Shown piece after piece: positions 8,727-18,050 of a DNA stretch of 64,000 nt; position 1 is the first letter of the stretch; each line of letters starts with the position of its first letter. The translations under genes were made by a program, and so were the position numbers. The stretch is from Streptomyces albospinus (lineage in GTDB: Bacteria; Actinomycetota; Actinomycetes; Streptomycetales; Streptomycetaceae). The notes below the pieces were generated by a model that saw nothing but the letters and a program-made list of their open reading frames with translations, ran no database searches and was not told the DNA's origin. The stretch is taken from contig NZ_BMRP01000029.1 in assembly GCF_014648695.1 (NCBI RefSeq), positions 1 to 64,000 on the forward strand, given 5' to 3'.

Positions 8727-9020
8727 TCAGTCAAGCCCCTCCACGACCCGTACATCCCGCTCGGCACCGCCGTCCAGCACCGCGACGGCCCGCTGGTAGT
8801 CCTCGCTTAAATAGGCCGCGACCGCGGCATCGTAGCTGGGGAACTCGACCAGGACCGTGCGCTCGGGCACCCCCGACTCGAACGCGGTCACCGGGCCACC
8901 ACGGGCCAGGATCCGGCCGCCGGCCGCCTCCAGCGCGGGCTTCGCCAACTTCCCGTACGCGGCGAGCTTTTCCGGGTCTTGCACCGATCGGTAGGTGCCG
9001 ACCAGATATCCCTTGGCCAT
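8727..9020 (-). CDS. DUF1330 dimeric alpha-beta barrel protein
   Basis: 97 aa starting at ATG 9020 (GAGGAG upstream): MAKGYLVGTYRSVQDPEKL, then YGKLAKPALEAAGGRILARGG and ERTVLVEFPSYDAAVAAYLS. This is the full DUF1330 pattern: an N-terminal strand, a Tyr-containing helix, a GGRxLxRGG turn, and the LVEFPS-A-AAxxxYxS-xY-Q helix. Such proteins are small cytoplasmic dimers with no settled reaction. It faces a LysR gene across a 390-bp gap, which suggests former regulation by that protein. Confidence 0.85.
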   Translation of the reverse strand: MAKGYLVGTYRSVQDPEKLAAYGKLAKPALEAAGGRILARGGPVTAFESGVPERTVLVEFPSYDAAVAAYLSEDYQRAVAVLDGGAERDVRVVEGLD

Positions 9021-9412
9021 GCTGCTTACTCCTCGCTCTCTTCGTCCCTCGGGAACTTCGACCCGAGCCGGACACCTTTCGGCGCGGTCAGGAAGGCGGC
9101 CGGGCCCCGTCCCCGCTCCCACAATTGCTGCTGCATCGTGCCGGTGGTGCTTGTCGACAGCCGCCCGCGCGGGAAGCCCGGACGGGACATGGAACAGCGG
9201 CAGAATCGGGGGCAGAGGCACCGGCCCACCCCCAGACTCACCGCCGACGCACATGCACCTCACACCTCGTCCGAAACCGGGTGTGCTGTTCGGCGTCGAC
9301 CGGGTGGGCGTTGCTGCGTCCATTGGCCTGCCCCAGTCGCCTGCACTCTGAACGTAGCCAGTCCGTTCGAACATGAGAAATACCTTGTGCGCTCGGGCTA
9401 TGCTCCACAGTC
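9021..9412. other. Divergent intergenic region, DUF1330 and LysR
   Basis: No gene is apparent. The region contains the promoters of both divergent genes; no clear LysR T-N11-A box stands out. A low-complexity C-rich stretch (about 9220-9260) is present. Confidence 0.4.
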
Positions 9413-10267
9413 ATGGATGTCGAGCTGCGTCACCTGCGTGCGTTCGTCGAGGTGGCGCGACAGCAGTCATTCACCCGTGCTGCCGAGAAACTGACCATCA
9501 CCCAGCCGGCGTTGACCCGCACCGTTCAGCAGTTGGAGACCGCGTTGCGGGTGCGGTTGTTCAACCGAAGCTCCCGGCACGTGGAACTCACCAACGTGGG
9601 GAACTCCTTCCTCACACAGGTGGAACGGGTGCTCAACGAGCTGGACCGGGCGATGAACGCGTTGAGTGAACAGGTCAGCATCCGGCTGGGATTCAGCTGG
9701 CTGATGCCGGACCCGTAGGCACAGCGCACCATCAGCGAGTTTGAGCGAACCTCGGGGAGCACGGTGAACCTCGTGCGCACCGACGATCCGATCCAGGCAC
9801 TGCAACGTCATGTGATCGATGTCGCGCTGGTGCGCGGTGGCGTGCGTTCGTCCGCGCCGGTCAAGACGGTGCACCTGTTCGACGAACCGCGGGTGGCGGT
9901 CGCCTGCGCCGCCAAGTCCGAGGTGAGCCAGCTCGACGAGGTGGACTGGGGAGACGTTCCCCGGTGGCCGCTGGTGGAGAACGTGGTCAGCGGCGCGACC
10001 GGCCACTGGTCCTGGGCTCCCGGCAAGGGTCCGCGAGACGTGATCGAGACGGCCAACTACGACGAGTGGGTCGAGTCGGTGGCCGCCAATCGCGGCATCG
10101 GGGTGGCCCCGACAGTGGGGGTGCGCCGGATCAACCACCCTGGGGTGACCTTCGTGCCGCTGGTCAACGCGCCTCCGGTCCCGGTCGAACTCGTCTACCT
10201 GCCGCACATGCAGGAGCTCCTGCTTCGCCGTTTCATCGATGTGGCGATCGCCGCAGTACACCGCTGA
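9413..10267 (+). pseudogene. LysR-family regulator with an internal TAG stop
   Basis: The reading from ATG 9413 has a classic LysR helix-turn-helix (MDVELRHLRAFVEVARQQS, then SFTRAAEKLTITQPALTRTV). It stops at TAG 9716-9718 after LMPDP and continues in the same frame with AQRTISEFERTSGSTVNLV to the end of an effector domain at 10267. A tryptophan codon (TGG) is likely to have become TAG, since homologues usually have Trp-Ala there. The full length would be 284 aa. It precedes an MFS exporter on the same strand. Confidence 0.8.
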
Positions 10268-10394
10268 CGCGGTCCGCTCACGTCGCACTATGCCTGCCGG
10301 ATATCGGTGTTCCATAACAGGCATTACACAGACACCGCACGGAGAACTTAGCGTCGCTCACGGCCCAGGCCGCTCTACGGGGAGAGAAACCGTG

Positions 10395-11648
10395 ATGACT
10401 GACGACCACGCGCCGCGCGGTGCCGGGGGAAACACCTTGATGGGCAAGCCGGTTGACCCGCCGGGTCCGACCCGGTCCGCAGCGCGTGCCCAGGCCCGGC
10501 TTGGGAACAGCGGGCCGGTCGGGAAGTTACGCGTTTTCGCGGTGTACGCCGGCGCTGCGCTCGGGCCGCTGGGCGGCGGCGTGGTGGCACCGATGCTGCC
10601 GCAGATCGCCGACTCACTCGACGCGTCGACGAGCGCCACCACGCTGTCGGTGACCGCCTACTTCGTGCCGTTCGCCCTGGTGCAGCTGGTGTCCGGGACG
10701 GTGGGCGAGCGGTGGGGCCGCCGGCGCACCGTGCTGATTGCCTACCTGGTCTACCTGATCGCCTCGCTGCTCGGCGCCGTCGCACCGAACATCGCGCTGC
10801 TGCTGGTGGTACGGGCGGTGATGGGCACCGCCAACGCGTTCATCTCGCCGCTGCTGCTGGCCGGGCTGGCCGACATGGTTCCACCGCACCGGCTGAGCCG
10901 GGCCGTCGGGCTGTTGGCCAGTTGCCAGGCCGCCGGCCAGTCGCTCTCACCGCTGCTCGGTGGGGTGGCCGCGGCGGCGAACTGGCGCTGGGCATTCGTC
11001 GGTGTCGCCGCCGCGGCCGGGCTGCTCGCGCTGGCACCCCCACCCGGCGGTGCTCGGCCGGGCGCACAAGCTCCACTCCTGCGGCCCCTGGTGAACATGC
11101 GGATGGGACTGCTGTCGGTCGCCGCGTTCGTCAGCTACTTCGGCGCGGCCGGGCTGCCGTTCCTTGTCTCCCTGCACGCCGAGGAGCACCTCGGCATCCG
11201 CCCCGACCTCACCGGGGTCGCGCTGCTGGGCTTCGGTTTGACGGGGTTGCTGCTGGGCGCGAGCTGGGGTTCGCTCGGTGACCGCTTCGGCGCGCGCCGC
11301 TGCGGTGGGATCGCCGCCGCACTGGGGGCGGTGCTGGTCGCGCTGACCGGATCGACGCACAGCCTGCCGGCGCTGGTGCTGTGCTGGACGGGTGCAGGCA
11401 TCGCCTACTCGATGCTCAACGTGTGCCTGCAGAATCTCACCGTCCGGGAGGTGCCCGACAACCGGGGCGGCGCGCTCTCAGCGGTCTCCGCCTTCCGCTT
11501 CGGCGGCGCGGCGATGGCCCCGATCGCTCTGCTGCCGCTGTACCACGCGGTGCCCACGCTGTCCTTCGTCATCGGCGGCGCCTCACTGCTGCTCGCGTCT
11601 GCCGGCCTCGCCGCACTGCGGTCGCCGCGAACCGGTAACCCGGCGTAG
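10395..11648 (+). CDS. MFS transporter, arabinose-efflux-like (YdhP/YnfM type)
   Basis: 417 aa with 12 predicted membrane helices. The start at ATG 10395 (or GTG 10392) is preceded by GGGGAGAG. The motif-A segment VGERWGRRRTVLIAYLVYL is present between helices 2 and 3, and a second copy GDRFGARRCGG after helix 8. The Pro/Gly-rich loop between helices 6 and 7 (APPPGGARPGAQAP) and the C-terminal PDNRGGALSAVSAFRFGGAA resemble YnfM/YdhP drug-efflux proteins. It lies downstream of the nonsense-mutated LysR gene, its likely former regulator. A 7-bp inverted repeat, ATGCCTG at 10289-10295 and CAGGCAT at 10317-10323, lies in the intervening gap. The substrate is unknown. Confidence 0.85.
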   Translation: MTDDHAPRGAGGNTLMGKPVDPPGPTRSAARAQARLGNSGPVGKLRVFAVYAGAALGPLGGGVVAPMLPQIADSLDASTSATTLSVTAYFVPFALVQLVSGTVGERWGRRRTVLIAYLVYLIASLLGAVAPNIALLLVVRAVMGTANAFISPLLLAGLADMVPPHRLSRAVGLLASCQAAGQSLSPLLGGVAAAANWRWAFVGVAAAAGLLALAPPPGGARPGAQAPLLRPLVNMRMGLLSVAAFVSYFGAAGLPFLVSLHAEEHLGIRPDLTGVALLGFGLTGLLLGASWGSLGDRFGARRCGGIAAALGAVLVALTGSTHSLPALVLCWTGAGIAYSMLNVCLQNLTVREVPDNRGGALSAVSAFRFGGAAMAPIALLPLYHAVPTLSFVIGGASLLLASAGLAALRSPRTGNPA

Positions 11649-11747
11649 GGGCTGTCCGTTGGGTCATGGCCGGGTCCGCGGCATCTGGCACGGCGCTCCC
11701 CCAGCTACCGCTGCCCCCACGGCGCGCGACGTAATCGACGAGCACCG

Positions 11748-12144
11748 TTGCTGCCGAGCCAGCCGCCTGGGCGCCGGCAACCTGGCCGGAAGAGGATTCT
11801 GGAGGACCGGAAGGTGCTGTGCGGGATCCTGTTCGTCCTCTACACCGGCATCCAGTGGGAATGGCTGCCCAGCGAGCTGGGCTTCGTCTCAGGCATGCTG
11901 CTACCGCCGCCAGTTCTGGGCGAAGGGCGTCAAGCCCGTCATCGCCCGGCGGGGCGCCGCCCATGGCTCCGGCCTGGGAACCAAGCGGTGGGTGGTGGAG
12001 CAGACGATCGCGCTCCTGCACTGGTTCAGACGCCTGCGCATCCGACGGGAGCATCGTGACGACATCCACGAAGCATTCCTCAAGCTCGCCTGCTCACTCA
12101 TCTGCCGGCGCCGCCTGCAACCCGCGTTGCGTGAGGAGCTCTAA
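11748..12144 (+). pseudogene. IS5-type transposase remnant with internal deletion
   Basis: An N-terminal piece (PGRKRILEDRKVLCGILFVL, then TGIQWEWLPSELGF) is followed by a C-terminal piece in another frame (KRWVVEQTIALLHWFRRLRI, then HEAFLKLACSLICRRRL, stop at 12144). The catalytic middle is missing. WVVEQTIALLHWFRRL is the transposase YREK-like helix of the IS5 group common in Streptomyces. Unlike the element at 523-1370, this copy cannot be active. Confidence 0.75.
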
Positions 12145-12195
12145 GCTGCTCACGGCTTGATCAACAAACCACGTGTTGCAGCGACCCCTGGAATC
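12145..12195. repeat. Scar of an IS30-type right end
   Basis: GGCTTGATCAACAAACCACG and the following GTGTTGCAGCGACCCCTGGAA closely match 33795-33835, where the same sequence follows the C terminus of an IS30 transposase remnant. Here no IS30 gene is attached, only about 45 bp, so the rest of the element was lost or replaced. Confidence 0.6.
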
Positions 12196-12345
12196 CGCCC
12201 GGCGGAGGGGGCTTCCGGAAGGGTGGCGGCGAGCGGAGGTGCGCAGGCAGACGGCGTGGCGGGCGGTAGGGGCCGGTCAGGCGACGCACACGCCCTCCAG
12301 GCAACGTTCGCCTGGCCCGTCGCCACAGGAGCCCGCAGAGGTCGT

Positions 12346-13581
12346 TCAGGGCCTGCGGCCGTGAAAAGTGCGGCGCAGGTCGTTCACCCAGGCGTCGGGG
12401 TTCTCCCAGGGGATGAAGTGGCCGCCGTGGTCGTGGGCGTTGACGTTGACGTGGTTGAACCAGTCGCCTTGCGGGCCGGTCCTGAACGCCTGGACGCGCT
12501 CGGTGGCGGTGTGGATGCCGGGCGGGTTCTCGTATGTGACGAAGGTGAGGCCGACCGGGGCCTGTACGACCGGGGTGCGGTCGTGGGCGGGGGCCCAGGG
12601 GTAGCGATTGGCGTTGGCGTAGTAGCGCATCGACGTGGCGATGGAGTTGTTCACCCAGTAGATCGTGGCGTGGGTGAGCAGGTCGTCCTTGGTGAAGACG
12701 GATTCGACGTCGCCGCCGTTGTCGCTCCAGGCGTTCCAGCGCTCCAGCAGCCAGGCGAGCAGTCCGGCGGGTGAGTCGCTCAGCCCGTGGGCCAGGGTGG
12801 CGCCGTCGAGCATGTGCACGGCGAGGTGGCACGCCGAGCGGTGGTCCAGCTCGATGATCCGGGCGCGGATATCGGCGGGCTGGTCGTCGGTGAGGGGCCG
12901 ATTCCGGGCGAAGTCCCAGGCGCGGTGGCCGGTGAAGAAGTCGAGCGGCAGCCCGGAGCCGATGTGGATGCCGTACAGCTCGTCGGCGTACTTGTGGCCG
13001 AGCTGGCTGGAGACGATCCCGCCGATGTCGCAGCCCCCGGCGGCGTACTTCTCGTATCCCAGGGTCTCGGTCATCAGGGTGTGCCAGAGGTCGGAGACCT
13101 TCCAGAAGTTGATGTCCGGAAAGCCGGTGAGCGGGCCGGGGAAGCCGAAGCCGGGCAGGGACGGCACGATGACGTCGAAGGCGTCGGCGGGGTCACCGCC
13201 GAACGCGGCCGGGTCGGCGAGCGGGTCGATCACCTTCGACCAGTGCCAGAACGTCCACGGCCAGCCGTGGGTGAGGATCAACGGGATCGGACGGGGGCCG
13301 CGGCCGGGCTTGCGCATGAAGTGCACCGGGACACCGGCGACGCTCACCTGGTAGTGCTCGTAGACGTTGATGGCGGCCTCGGCCGTGCGCCAGTCGTAGC
13401 CGTCCCGCCAGTAGGCGACCAGCTCACGGAGATAGCTGTCGGGAACGCCGTAGGACCAGTCCCCATTCCCCTCGTCCAGCGGCGGACGGGTCGATGTGAG
13501 GCGGGCGCGCAGGTCATCGAGGACCTCGTCGGACACGTGGATCGGGGTGGGCTTCAGGGGGAAGTCGTGCGGGGTGCTCAT
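12346..13581 (-). CDS. Epoxide hydrolase, EHN-domain alpha/beta hydrolase
   Basis: 411 aa from ATG 13581 with AAGGAA upstream. The N-terminal EHN domain (residues about 5-115) is followed by an alpha/beta-hydrolase core. HGWPWTFWHW (residues 105-114) is the oxyanion-hole region, and AAGGCDIGGIVSSQLG contains the nucleophile Asp near residue 185. The C-terminal HDHGGHFIPWENPDAW supplies the catalytic His. These are the features of juvenile-hormone/microsomal-type epoxide hydrolases, which open an epoxide to a diol through an Asp ester. No partner gene is adjacent; IS debris flanks both sides. The natural substrate is unknown. Confidence 0.88.
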   Translation of the reverse strand: MSTPHDFPLKPTPIHVSDEVLDDLRARLTSTRPPLDEGNGDWSYGVPDSYLRELVAYWRDGYDWRTAEAAINVYEHYQVSVAGVPVHFMRKPGRGPRPIPLILTHGWPWTFWHWSKVIDPLADPAAFGGDPADAFDVIVPSLPGFGFPGPLTGFPDINFWKVSDLWHTLMTETLGYEKYAAGGCDIGGIVSSQLGHKYADELYGIHIGSGLPLDFFTGHRAWDFARNRPLTDDQPADIRARIIELDHRSACHLAVHMLDGATLAHGLSDSPAGLLAWLLERWNAWSDNGGDVESVFTKDDLLTHATIYWVNNSIATSMRYYANANRYPWAPAHDRTPVVQAPVGLTFVTYENPPGIHTATERVQAFRTGPQGDWFNHVNVNAHDHGGHFIPWENPDAWVNDLRRTFHGRRP

Positions 13582-13689
13582 CGCGTGGTTCCTTACTGGG
13601 GTGTGCCGTCGGCCTGTTGGGCGGCGAGCCGTGACGGCCTTCCGCCAGGATTCTCCGGCCGCCCGGCCCGACGGCACACGTTGGCGAGC

Positions 13690-14660
13690 TCAAGCGGTCA
13701 GCTCATCACCACTGTTCAGGAGGTCAGCGTAGACCTCTGCCGGCGTGCGGTAGCCATGGACTTTGCGGGGACGGTGGTTGAGTTCGCGGGCGATGGCGTC
13801 GAGGTCGGCCTGGCTGAACGTGCGGAGAGCCGCGCCCTTGGGCAGGTACTGCCGTCGCAAGTGGTTGGTGTTCTCGTTGGTGCCTCGCTCCCAAGGGCTG
13901 CGTGGTGTGCAGAGGTAGACCGGCATGCCGGTCTCGGCCGTGATGGCCTGGTGTTCGGCTATCACGCGACCCCGGTCCCAGGTGAACGTCCGCCGCGCCT
14001 GGGCGGGATGCCGAGGAGGCTTCGGATGAGGCGCGGTGCGAACTGCTCGGCCTTGATGCCGTCCGGCAACGCGACGATGGCGGTGCAGCGGGTGGTGCTG
14101 CGCTCGACGAGCGTGGCGACCGCAGAGGGTCGTGTGCCCATCACGAGGTCGCCCTACCCATGGCCCGGAATCCTGCGGTCCTCGACCTCTGCGGGACGGG
14201 CGCTGATGGACACTATGCCGCGGATGACGCCTCGTCCGGTGGGCTTTCGGGCGATCTTCGGTCGGCGTATGGGGCGGGCTGTCCGCAGCTTCTGGGTGAG
14301 GCTGCGGTCGGTCGTCCGGCGCCGGCGTGGGTCATAGAGCGAGAGATGGATCGCCTCCTGTGAGACCTGCATGGAGGTGCCGCCGGGAAGGTGGCGTCGC
14401 AGCCAGCCTGCAATCTGCTCCGGCGACCAACGGAGGGCCGGTTGGCCTCCACCAGCGCGCGCAGGACGGACCGTTGAGCGAGCCTGCCGGCTTGGGGCGT
14501 CGCCCGCGTTCGTAGGCCGCCGCTTCGGCGGAGGCGGCTCGGTAGCGGTCCCGGTTACCGTTACGAGCAACCTCCCAGGGCCGGGTCGTTCCCCGCCAGC
14601 GGTCTCTGGCAGGCCGCAAGGAGCGTAAGGAAGACTCACCCCAGCGGCACCGCGTGAGCA
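13690..14660 (-). pseudogene. IS30-family transposase remnant with several frameshifts
   Basis: Across several minus-strand frames the family's order is clear: RWSPEQIAGWLRRHLPGG, IARKPTGRGVIRGIVSISA, RPAEVEDRRIPGH, TRPSAVATLVERSTTRC, then TPRSPWERGTNENTNHLRRQ, and finally FSQADLDAIARELNHRPRK with a stop at 13690. SPWERGTNENTN and LNxRPRKVHGY are IS30 hallmarks around the last catalytic Glu. At least three frame changes break it. Confidence 0.85.
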
Positions 14661-14718
14661 CCGTTACGCGTCACCGGCAAGCGCCCCTTGGCCCCCACCA
14701 GGCCCAACCACTGCCCGC

Positions 14719-15735
14719 TCAGCACAGAATGTGTGGCCCGGCTCGCGCCAGCTCCGCGGCCAAGGGGCGCTTGCACACCGTGCACCGCAGCCCACCCGCC
14801 GGCGCCGGCGGCGGGGGTGACAGCTTCGGCTCACGGGCGGCACGCTGTTTGGCTTCGCGTACCTGACGGGCATATCGGGCCTTGCTCTCCAGCCAATTGG
14901 CCGCCTCCTCCCGGGCCTCGCGCTGGGAGTCGTGCAACTGGTTCTGCAGGGGCTCGGGCAACACCGCCCCGCCCGAGTCCAGACCCAGCTCGCCGAGCGG
15001 CACCGAAACCCGCTCCAGCTCGTCGAGTGCGCACGGTGGATGGTGAAGCCCGAAGACGGACAGGTTCTCCGCCTCCCACCACCGGTACGGCCGTGTGTGG
15101 GGTCGGCCGAAGGCCGTCCACGCCAGCCCCTTCGACGGGGTGTAGAACCACACTGGCAGGCCCGCGTCGAGCACGACGTGTGGGAAGTGCACCCGAGGAC
15201 GCCAGAACCACACGTCGACGATCCCTGCCCGGGCGTAGTCCCGGTGGCGGGCCCGCCATCCGTCGTCGGTCATCAGCATCCGCTGTGCCTCCAGCGCCAG
15301 CTTTGTGCCGTCCCCCATCCGCACCGCGACGTCGGCCCGCCGGTCCTGGTCCGGGGTCCACTGCTCCAGGCGCACCGCGGCGACGCCGGGTCGCGTCCTC
15401 GCCCACCGGGCCAGGGTGTGCTTGGTCGTGATGTGCCACACCGTCTCAGGGTGGTGGCCGCCGACCGGGGCCTTCCCCGGCGGGTGCGCAAAGTGCAGGC
15501 GGACTTTCCCACCCAGACGACCACGGAGCACCAGCGGCACCCGTGTGCCCACCGGAGCCTCGAAGCCGTGGAAGCAGTAAAAGCACACCAGTTGGCCTGT
15601 TCCGCTATAGCCGCGTTGCCTCCAGCGCGCCGGCGGCGCGTCAGCAACGTGCACCTCGCGCCCAGTCTCAAGATCGAAGCCCACCACCAGTAAGTCGTCT
15701 TGCACTCCCCGTCCCCCTCCCCTACGAACGGGCAT
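14719..15735 (-). CDS. CoiA-like (competence/nuclease-type) protein
   Basis: 338 aa if started at ATG 15735 (PVRRGGGRGVQDDLLVVGFD). Longer in-frame readings upstream are Arg/Pro-rich and unlikely. A segment with a Cys pair (VCFYCFHGF) precedes a nuclease-like core: HTLARWARTRPG, then RRADVAVRMGDGTKLALEAQ, which holds the Asp and the Glu-x-Gln of the PD-(D/E)XK fold seen in CoiA-like proteins. The C terminus has a charged helix and a zinc-ribbon-like CTVCKRP and HILC pair. CoiA acts in DNA uptake in Firmicutes; in actinomycetes the role is unproven. A second relative lies at 51421-52548. Confidence 0.65.
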   Translation of the reverse strand: MPVRRGGGRGVQDDLLVVGFDLETGREVHVADAPPARWRQRGYSGTGQLVCFYCFHGFEAPVGTRVPLVLRGRLGGKVRLHFAHPPGKAPVGGHHPETVWHITTKHTLARWARTRPGVAAVRLEQWTPDQDRRADVAVRMGDGTKLALEAQRMLMTDDGWRARHRDYARAGIVDVWFWRPRVHFPHVVLDAGLPVWFYTPSKGLAWTAFGRPHTRPYRWWEAENLSVFGLHHPPCALDELERVSVPLGELGLDSGGAVLPEPLQNQLHDSQREAREEAANWLESKARYARQVREAKQRAAREPKLSPPPPAPAGGLRCTVCKRPLAAELARAGPHILC

Positions 15736-15820
15736 CGTGATCCAGTCTCCGGCAGCCGGCAGCAAGAGCAGCACCGGACACGCGGCCCAATAGTCGTGAC
15801 GCCCCGGTCGGTGCGAGAGT

Positions 15821-16014
15821 TCACCGCGGCCTCCGGGAACTGTGCAGTGGGCAGGCGGCAATGAACCAGAAGCGCCGGCCGCCTTCGACCGGGGTGGTGA
15901 CCGATCCTGCTGGTGTGAGGGTCCCGTTCGCCGCTCCGCACCAGTAGCACGCCTCGCCATGCAGGCGGACGACGCCGACGTCTGGGTCCGCGGGTGGCGC
16001 TGTCGTTTGGTCAC
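15821..16014 (-). pseudogene. Small Cys-motif protein, start frame shifted
   Basis: The C-terminal part reads PDVGVVRLHGEACYWCGA, then SVTTPVEGGRRFWFIAACPL and a final CPLH, a small zinc-ribbon-like pattern (CxxC then CxxH). In this frame there is no credible start. One base away, GTG 16014 has GGGAGGACAAC directly upstream and encodes TKRQRHP, and adding one C to the CCC at about 15989 joins both. The repaired length is about 65 aa. The CoiA-like gene lies just downstream on the same strand. Confidence 0.55.
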
Positions 16015-16038
16015 GTTGTCCTCCCTGTGCCGTTGGGC

Positions 16039-16400
16039 TCAGAGCGCCGACGTACCGCACCTCGTGCGCCGGCCGCCGGCCTGATAGCGCATGGCGACCA
16101 CCTGCATACCCGAACCAGTCGTAGACGGTGTCGCCGTCCCCTGTAGTCGGCGATCCGCAGATGGGCCACGGCCTCGGCAGCCAGGCATGTCTCCCCGTTC
16201 GCATCGAGGTCGGTGGGGGCCTGGCGGTAGATCCCGTGGACACGAACCACCGGGACGAAATCCACACGCTGCACGCCGCTGTGGACTTCGGGGTCGCCAC
16301 CGCGGGCGAGGATCTCCTTCGAGTCCCACTCGCGGCGGTTGGTCAGGAAGCGGTCGGCAAGGGGCAAAGAGACGTTGCTCCTACGGTGACCGTTCCACCG
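16039..16400 (-). pseudogene. Hypothetical gene with frameshifts upstream of the Cys-motif gene
   Basis: Coding-like sequence in three minus frames: FLTNRREWDSKEILARGGDP, VDFVPVVRVHGIYRQAPTDL and TCLAAEAVAHLRIADYRG, then DGDTVYDWFGYAGG, then MRYQAGGRRTRCGTSAL with a stop at 16039. I recognise no family. About 110 aa when joined. It precedes the zinc-ribbon-like and CoiA-like genes on the same strand and may once have formed an operon with them. Confidence 0.5.
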
Positions 16401-16567
16401 ACCAACCGATGCTTTGTTCGCCGCTGCCCTTCGCCGCGGTCGTTCCTCACCCCGCACCCAGCCGCGGTGCCGACGGCAGCTGCACCCGGTAGGCCCGGCG
16501 GTGCCGGCCCTTCGTATGCTCGGGGTGCGGGGAACCGGAAGCTGACCACCTTCGGAGGCGAACGACC

Positions 16568-17383
16568 ATGTCGGAACAGCGTGTTGTCCTGGTGACGGGC
16601 GGGGGAACGGGAATCGGGGCCGCAACCGCCCGGCTGCTCCGTGCGGCCGGGCACCAGGTCGTGATCTCCGGGCGGCGGCCCGAGCCACTGCGCCGGGTGG
16701 CCGAGGAGACCGGAGCGCTGGCCCACCCTTCCGACGCCGCCGACCCCGAGGCCGTGCGCGAGCTCGTCGAGACGACGGTGACGGCCTACGGGAGACTCGA
16801 CGGTCTGGTGCTCAACGCCGGAATCGGACGAGGCGGCGCGGTCGGCGACACCGCGATCGAGGACTGGGAAGAGCTGATACGGACCAACCTCACCGGCCCA
16901 TTCCTGCTGCTGCGTACCGCGCTGCCGCACCTGCTGGCGACCCGCGGCGCGGTGGTCGCCGTCGCCTCGGTCGCCGCGCTCCGCAACAGCGCCGGCAACG
17001 CCGCCTATGCGACGTCCAAGGCAGGTTTGCTCCACCTCTGCCGTTCCCTCGCCGTCGACTACGGGCCGCAGGGGCTGCGGGCCAACGCGGTGTGCCCGGG
17101 CTGGGTGCGTACAGAGATGGCCGACCAGCGGATGGCGCGGTTCGCGGCGGAGGCGGGGCTGGCGGGCGGCGTCGAGGAGGCGTACGAGGAGGCGAACCGG
17201 CTGACTCCCGCCAGGCGGCCGGGTGATCCGGCGGAGGTCGCCGAGGCGATCGACTGGCTGCTGTCGCCCGCCGCGTCCTACGTCAACGGGGCCGTCCTCA
17301 CCGTCGACGGCGGGGTGACCACGGTCGGCGTCGGCGGTGCCGCCTTCGACCACCGGATCGAGGCGCGCACCCCGCGCCTGTAG
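16568..17383 (+). CDS. SDR-family oxidoreductase (classical)
   Basis: 271 aa from ATG 16568, with GGAGG 11 bases upstream. TGGGTGIG (residues 10-17) is the NAD(P) glycine motif, VLNAGIG is the conserved NAG, the Ser of VASVA and YATSK supply the catalytic Ser-Tyr-Lys, and CPGWVRTEM follows the active site. The end (INGAVLTVDGG-type, here VNGAVLTVDGG) is typical of FabG-like dehydrogenases. It uses NAD(P)H to interconvert a hydroxyl and a carbonyl; the substrate is unknown. It stands alone, with decayed genes on both sides. Confidence 0.9.
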   Translation: MSEQRVVLVTGGGTGIGAATARLLRAAGHQVVISGRRPEPLRRVAEETGALAHPSDAADPEAVRELVETTVTAYGRLDGLVLNAGIGRGGAVGDTAIEDWEELIRTNLTGPFLLLRTALPHLLATRGAVVAVASVAALRNSAGNAAYATSKAGLLHLCRSLAVDYGPQGLRANAVCPGWVRTEMADQRMARFAAEAGLAGGVEEAYEEANRLTPARRPGDPAEVAEAIDWLLSPAASYVNGAVLTVDGGVTTVGVGGAAFDHRIEARTPRL

Positions 17384-17387
17384 CGAA

Positions 17388-17790
17388 CTACCAGGCAGGC
17401 CCACTCCACAGGGCCCGTGGCAGGACCGGAACCCATGGCGGGGCCAGGGCTCCAGCAAGAGGCTGGGCCTGGATGGCGCCCCAGCGGCAGCCGTGCTCGT
17501 CGCCAGGGATTTCGATGCCCGCGGCGCGAGCAAGGCGGTGTCCGACCTCAGCCCACTCCGGTCCGGTCCGGTCCGGGCACGCTCGTCGGGATGGAGCAGG
17601 ATGTCCATGTGGAGGATGGCGCATCGAGCGCCCTGAGGACTGGCGGTGAAGGGGTGCTCCATCCAGCGGGCCGTCGAGGTGCTCGGCCCACTGGGTGGAG
17701 GTCCATATCGCTTGTTCGTCGTTCTGGTTGTAGAAGCCCAGGCCCGGCCGGTGGGCGACGACAGCGTGCCCGGTGGCCCGAGGTTGACCT
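17388..17790 (-). pseudogene. Decayed gene of unknown function
   Basis: Minus-strand coding-like segments in two frames: GHAVVAHRPGLGFYNQNDEQ and AIWTSTQWAEHLDGPL, then in another frame VGHRLARAAGIEIPGDEHG with CRWGAIQAQPLA. There is no start, ribosome site or recognisable family. Composition and amino-acid usage differ from shadow readings, so I regard it as a remnant. Confidence 0.3.
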
Positions 17791-18049
17791 GGACAGTGGC
17801 ATCGAGGAGGCGACGCTGCTCATCCTGGAATGGCTCGGCGAGCAGGGTGCCGGTGCCATGATCCGGGTCGAGGCGGAGCGCATGCGTGACGGGCTGCCGG
17901 CGTGGACTTTCGCCACTTCCGGCGGGCCGTTGCGCGACGGTATGCGGGCCGACGGGGCTTCGGTTGCCGAGTGCATGGGGAGGGCACTGCTTCGATTGCG
18001 AGATGCCGGGCTGCGTGTGTCCCCTTCTGACGCCGTGTTCAGGGATTGA
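17780..18049 (+). pseudogene. 3' part of a small hypothetical gene
   Basis: Plus-strand reading with good codon bias: EVDLDSGIEEATLLILEWLG, then MIRVEAERMRDGLPAWTFAT and VAECMGRALLRLRDAGLRV, stopping at 18049. No start or ribosome site precedes it; the 5' part seems lost. No family recognised. Confidence 0.35.
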
Positions 18050-18050
18050 G

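Noticed and set aside
12787..14337. A 516-codon plus-strand reading
   Set aside because: It lies opposite the epoxide hydrolase and the IS30 remnant and mirrors their codon bias.
16343..17662. A 439-codon minus-strand reading
   Set aside because: It is antisense to the SDR gene at 16568, which has all family motifs.
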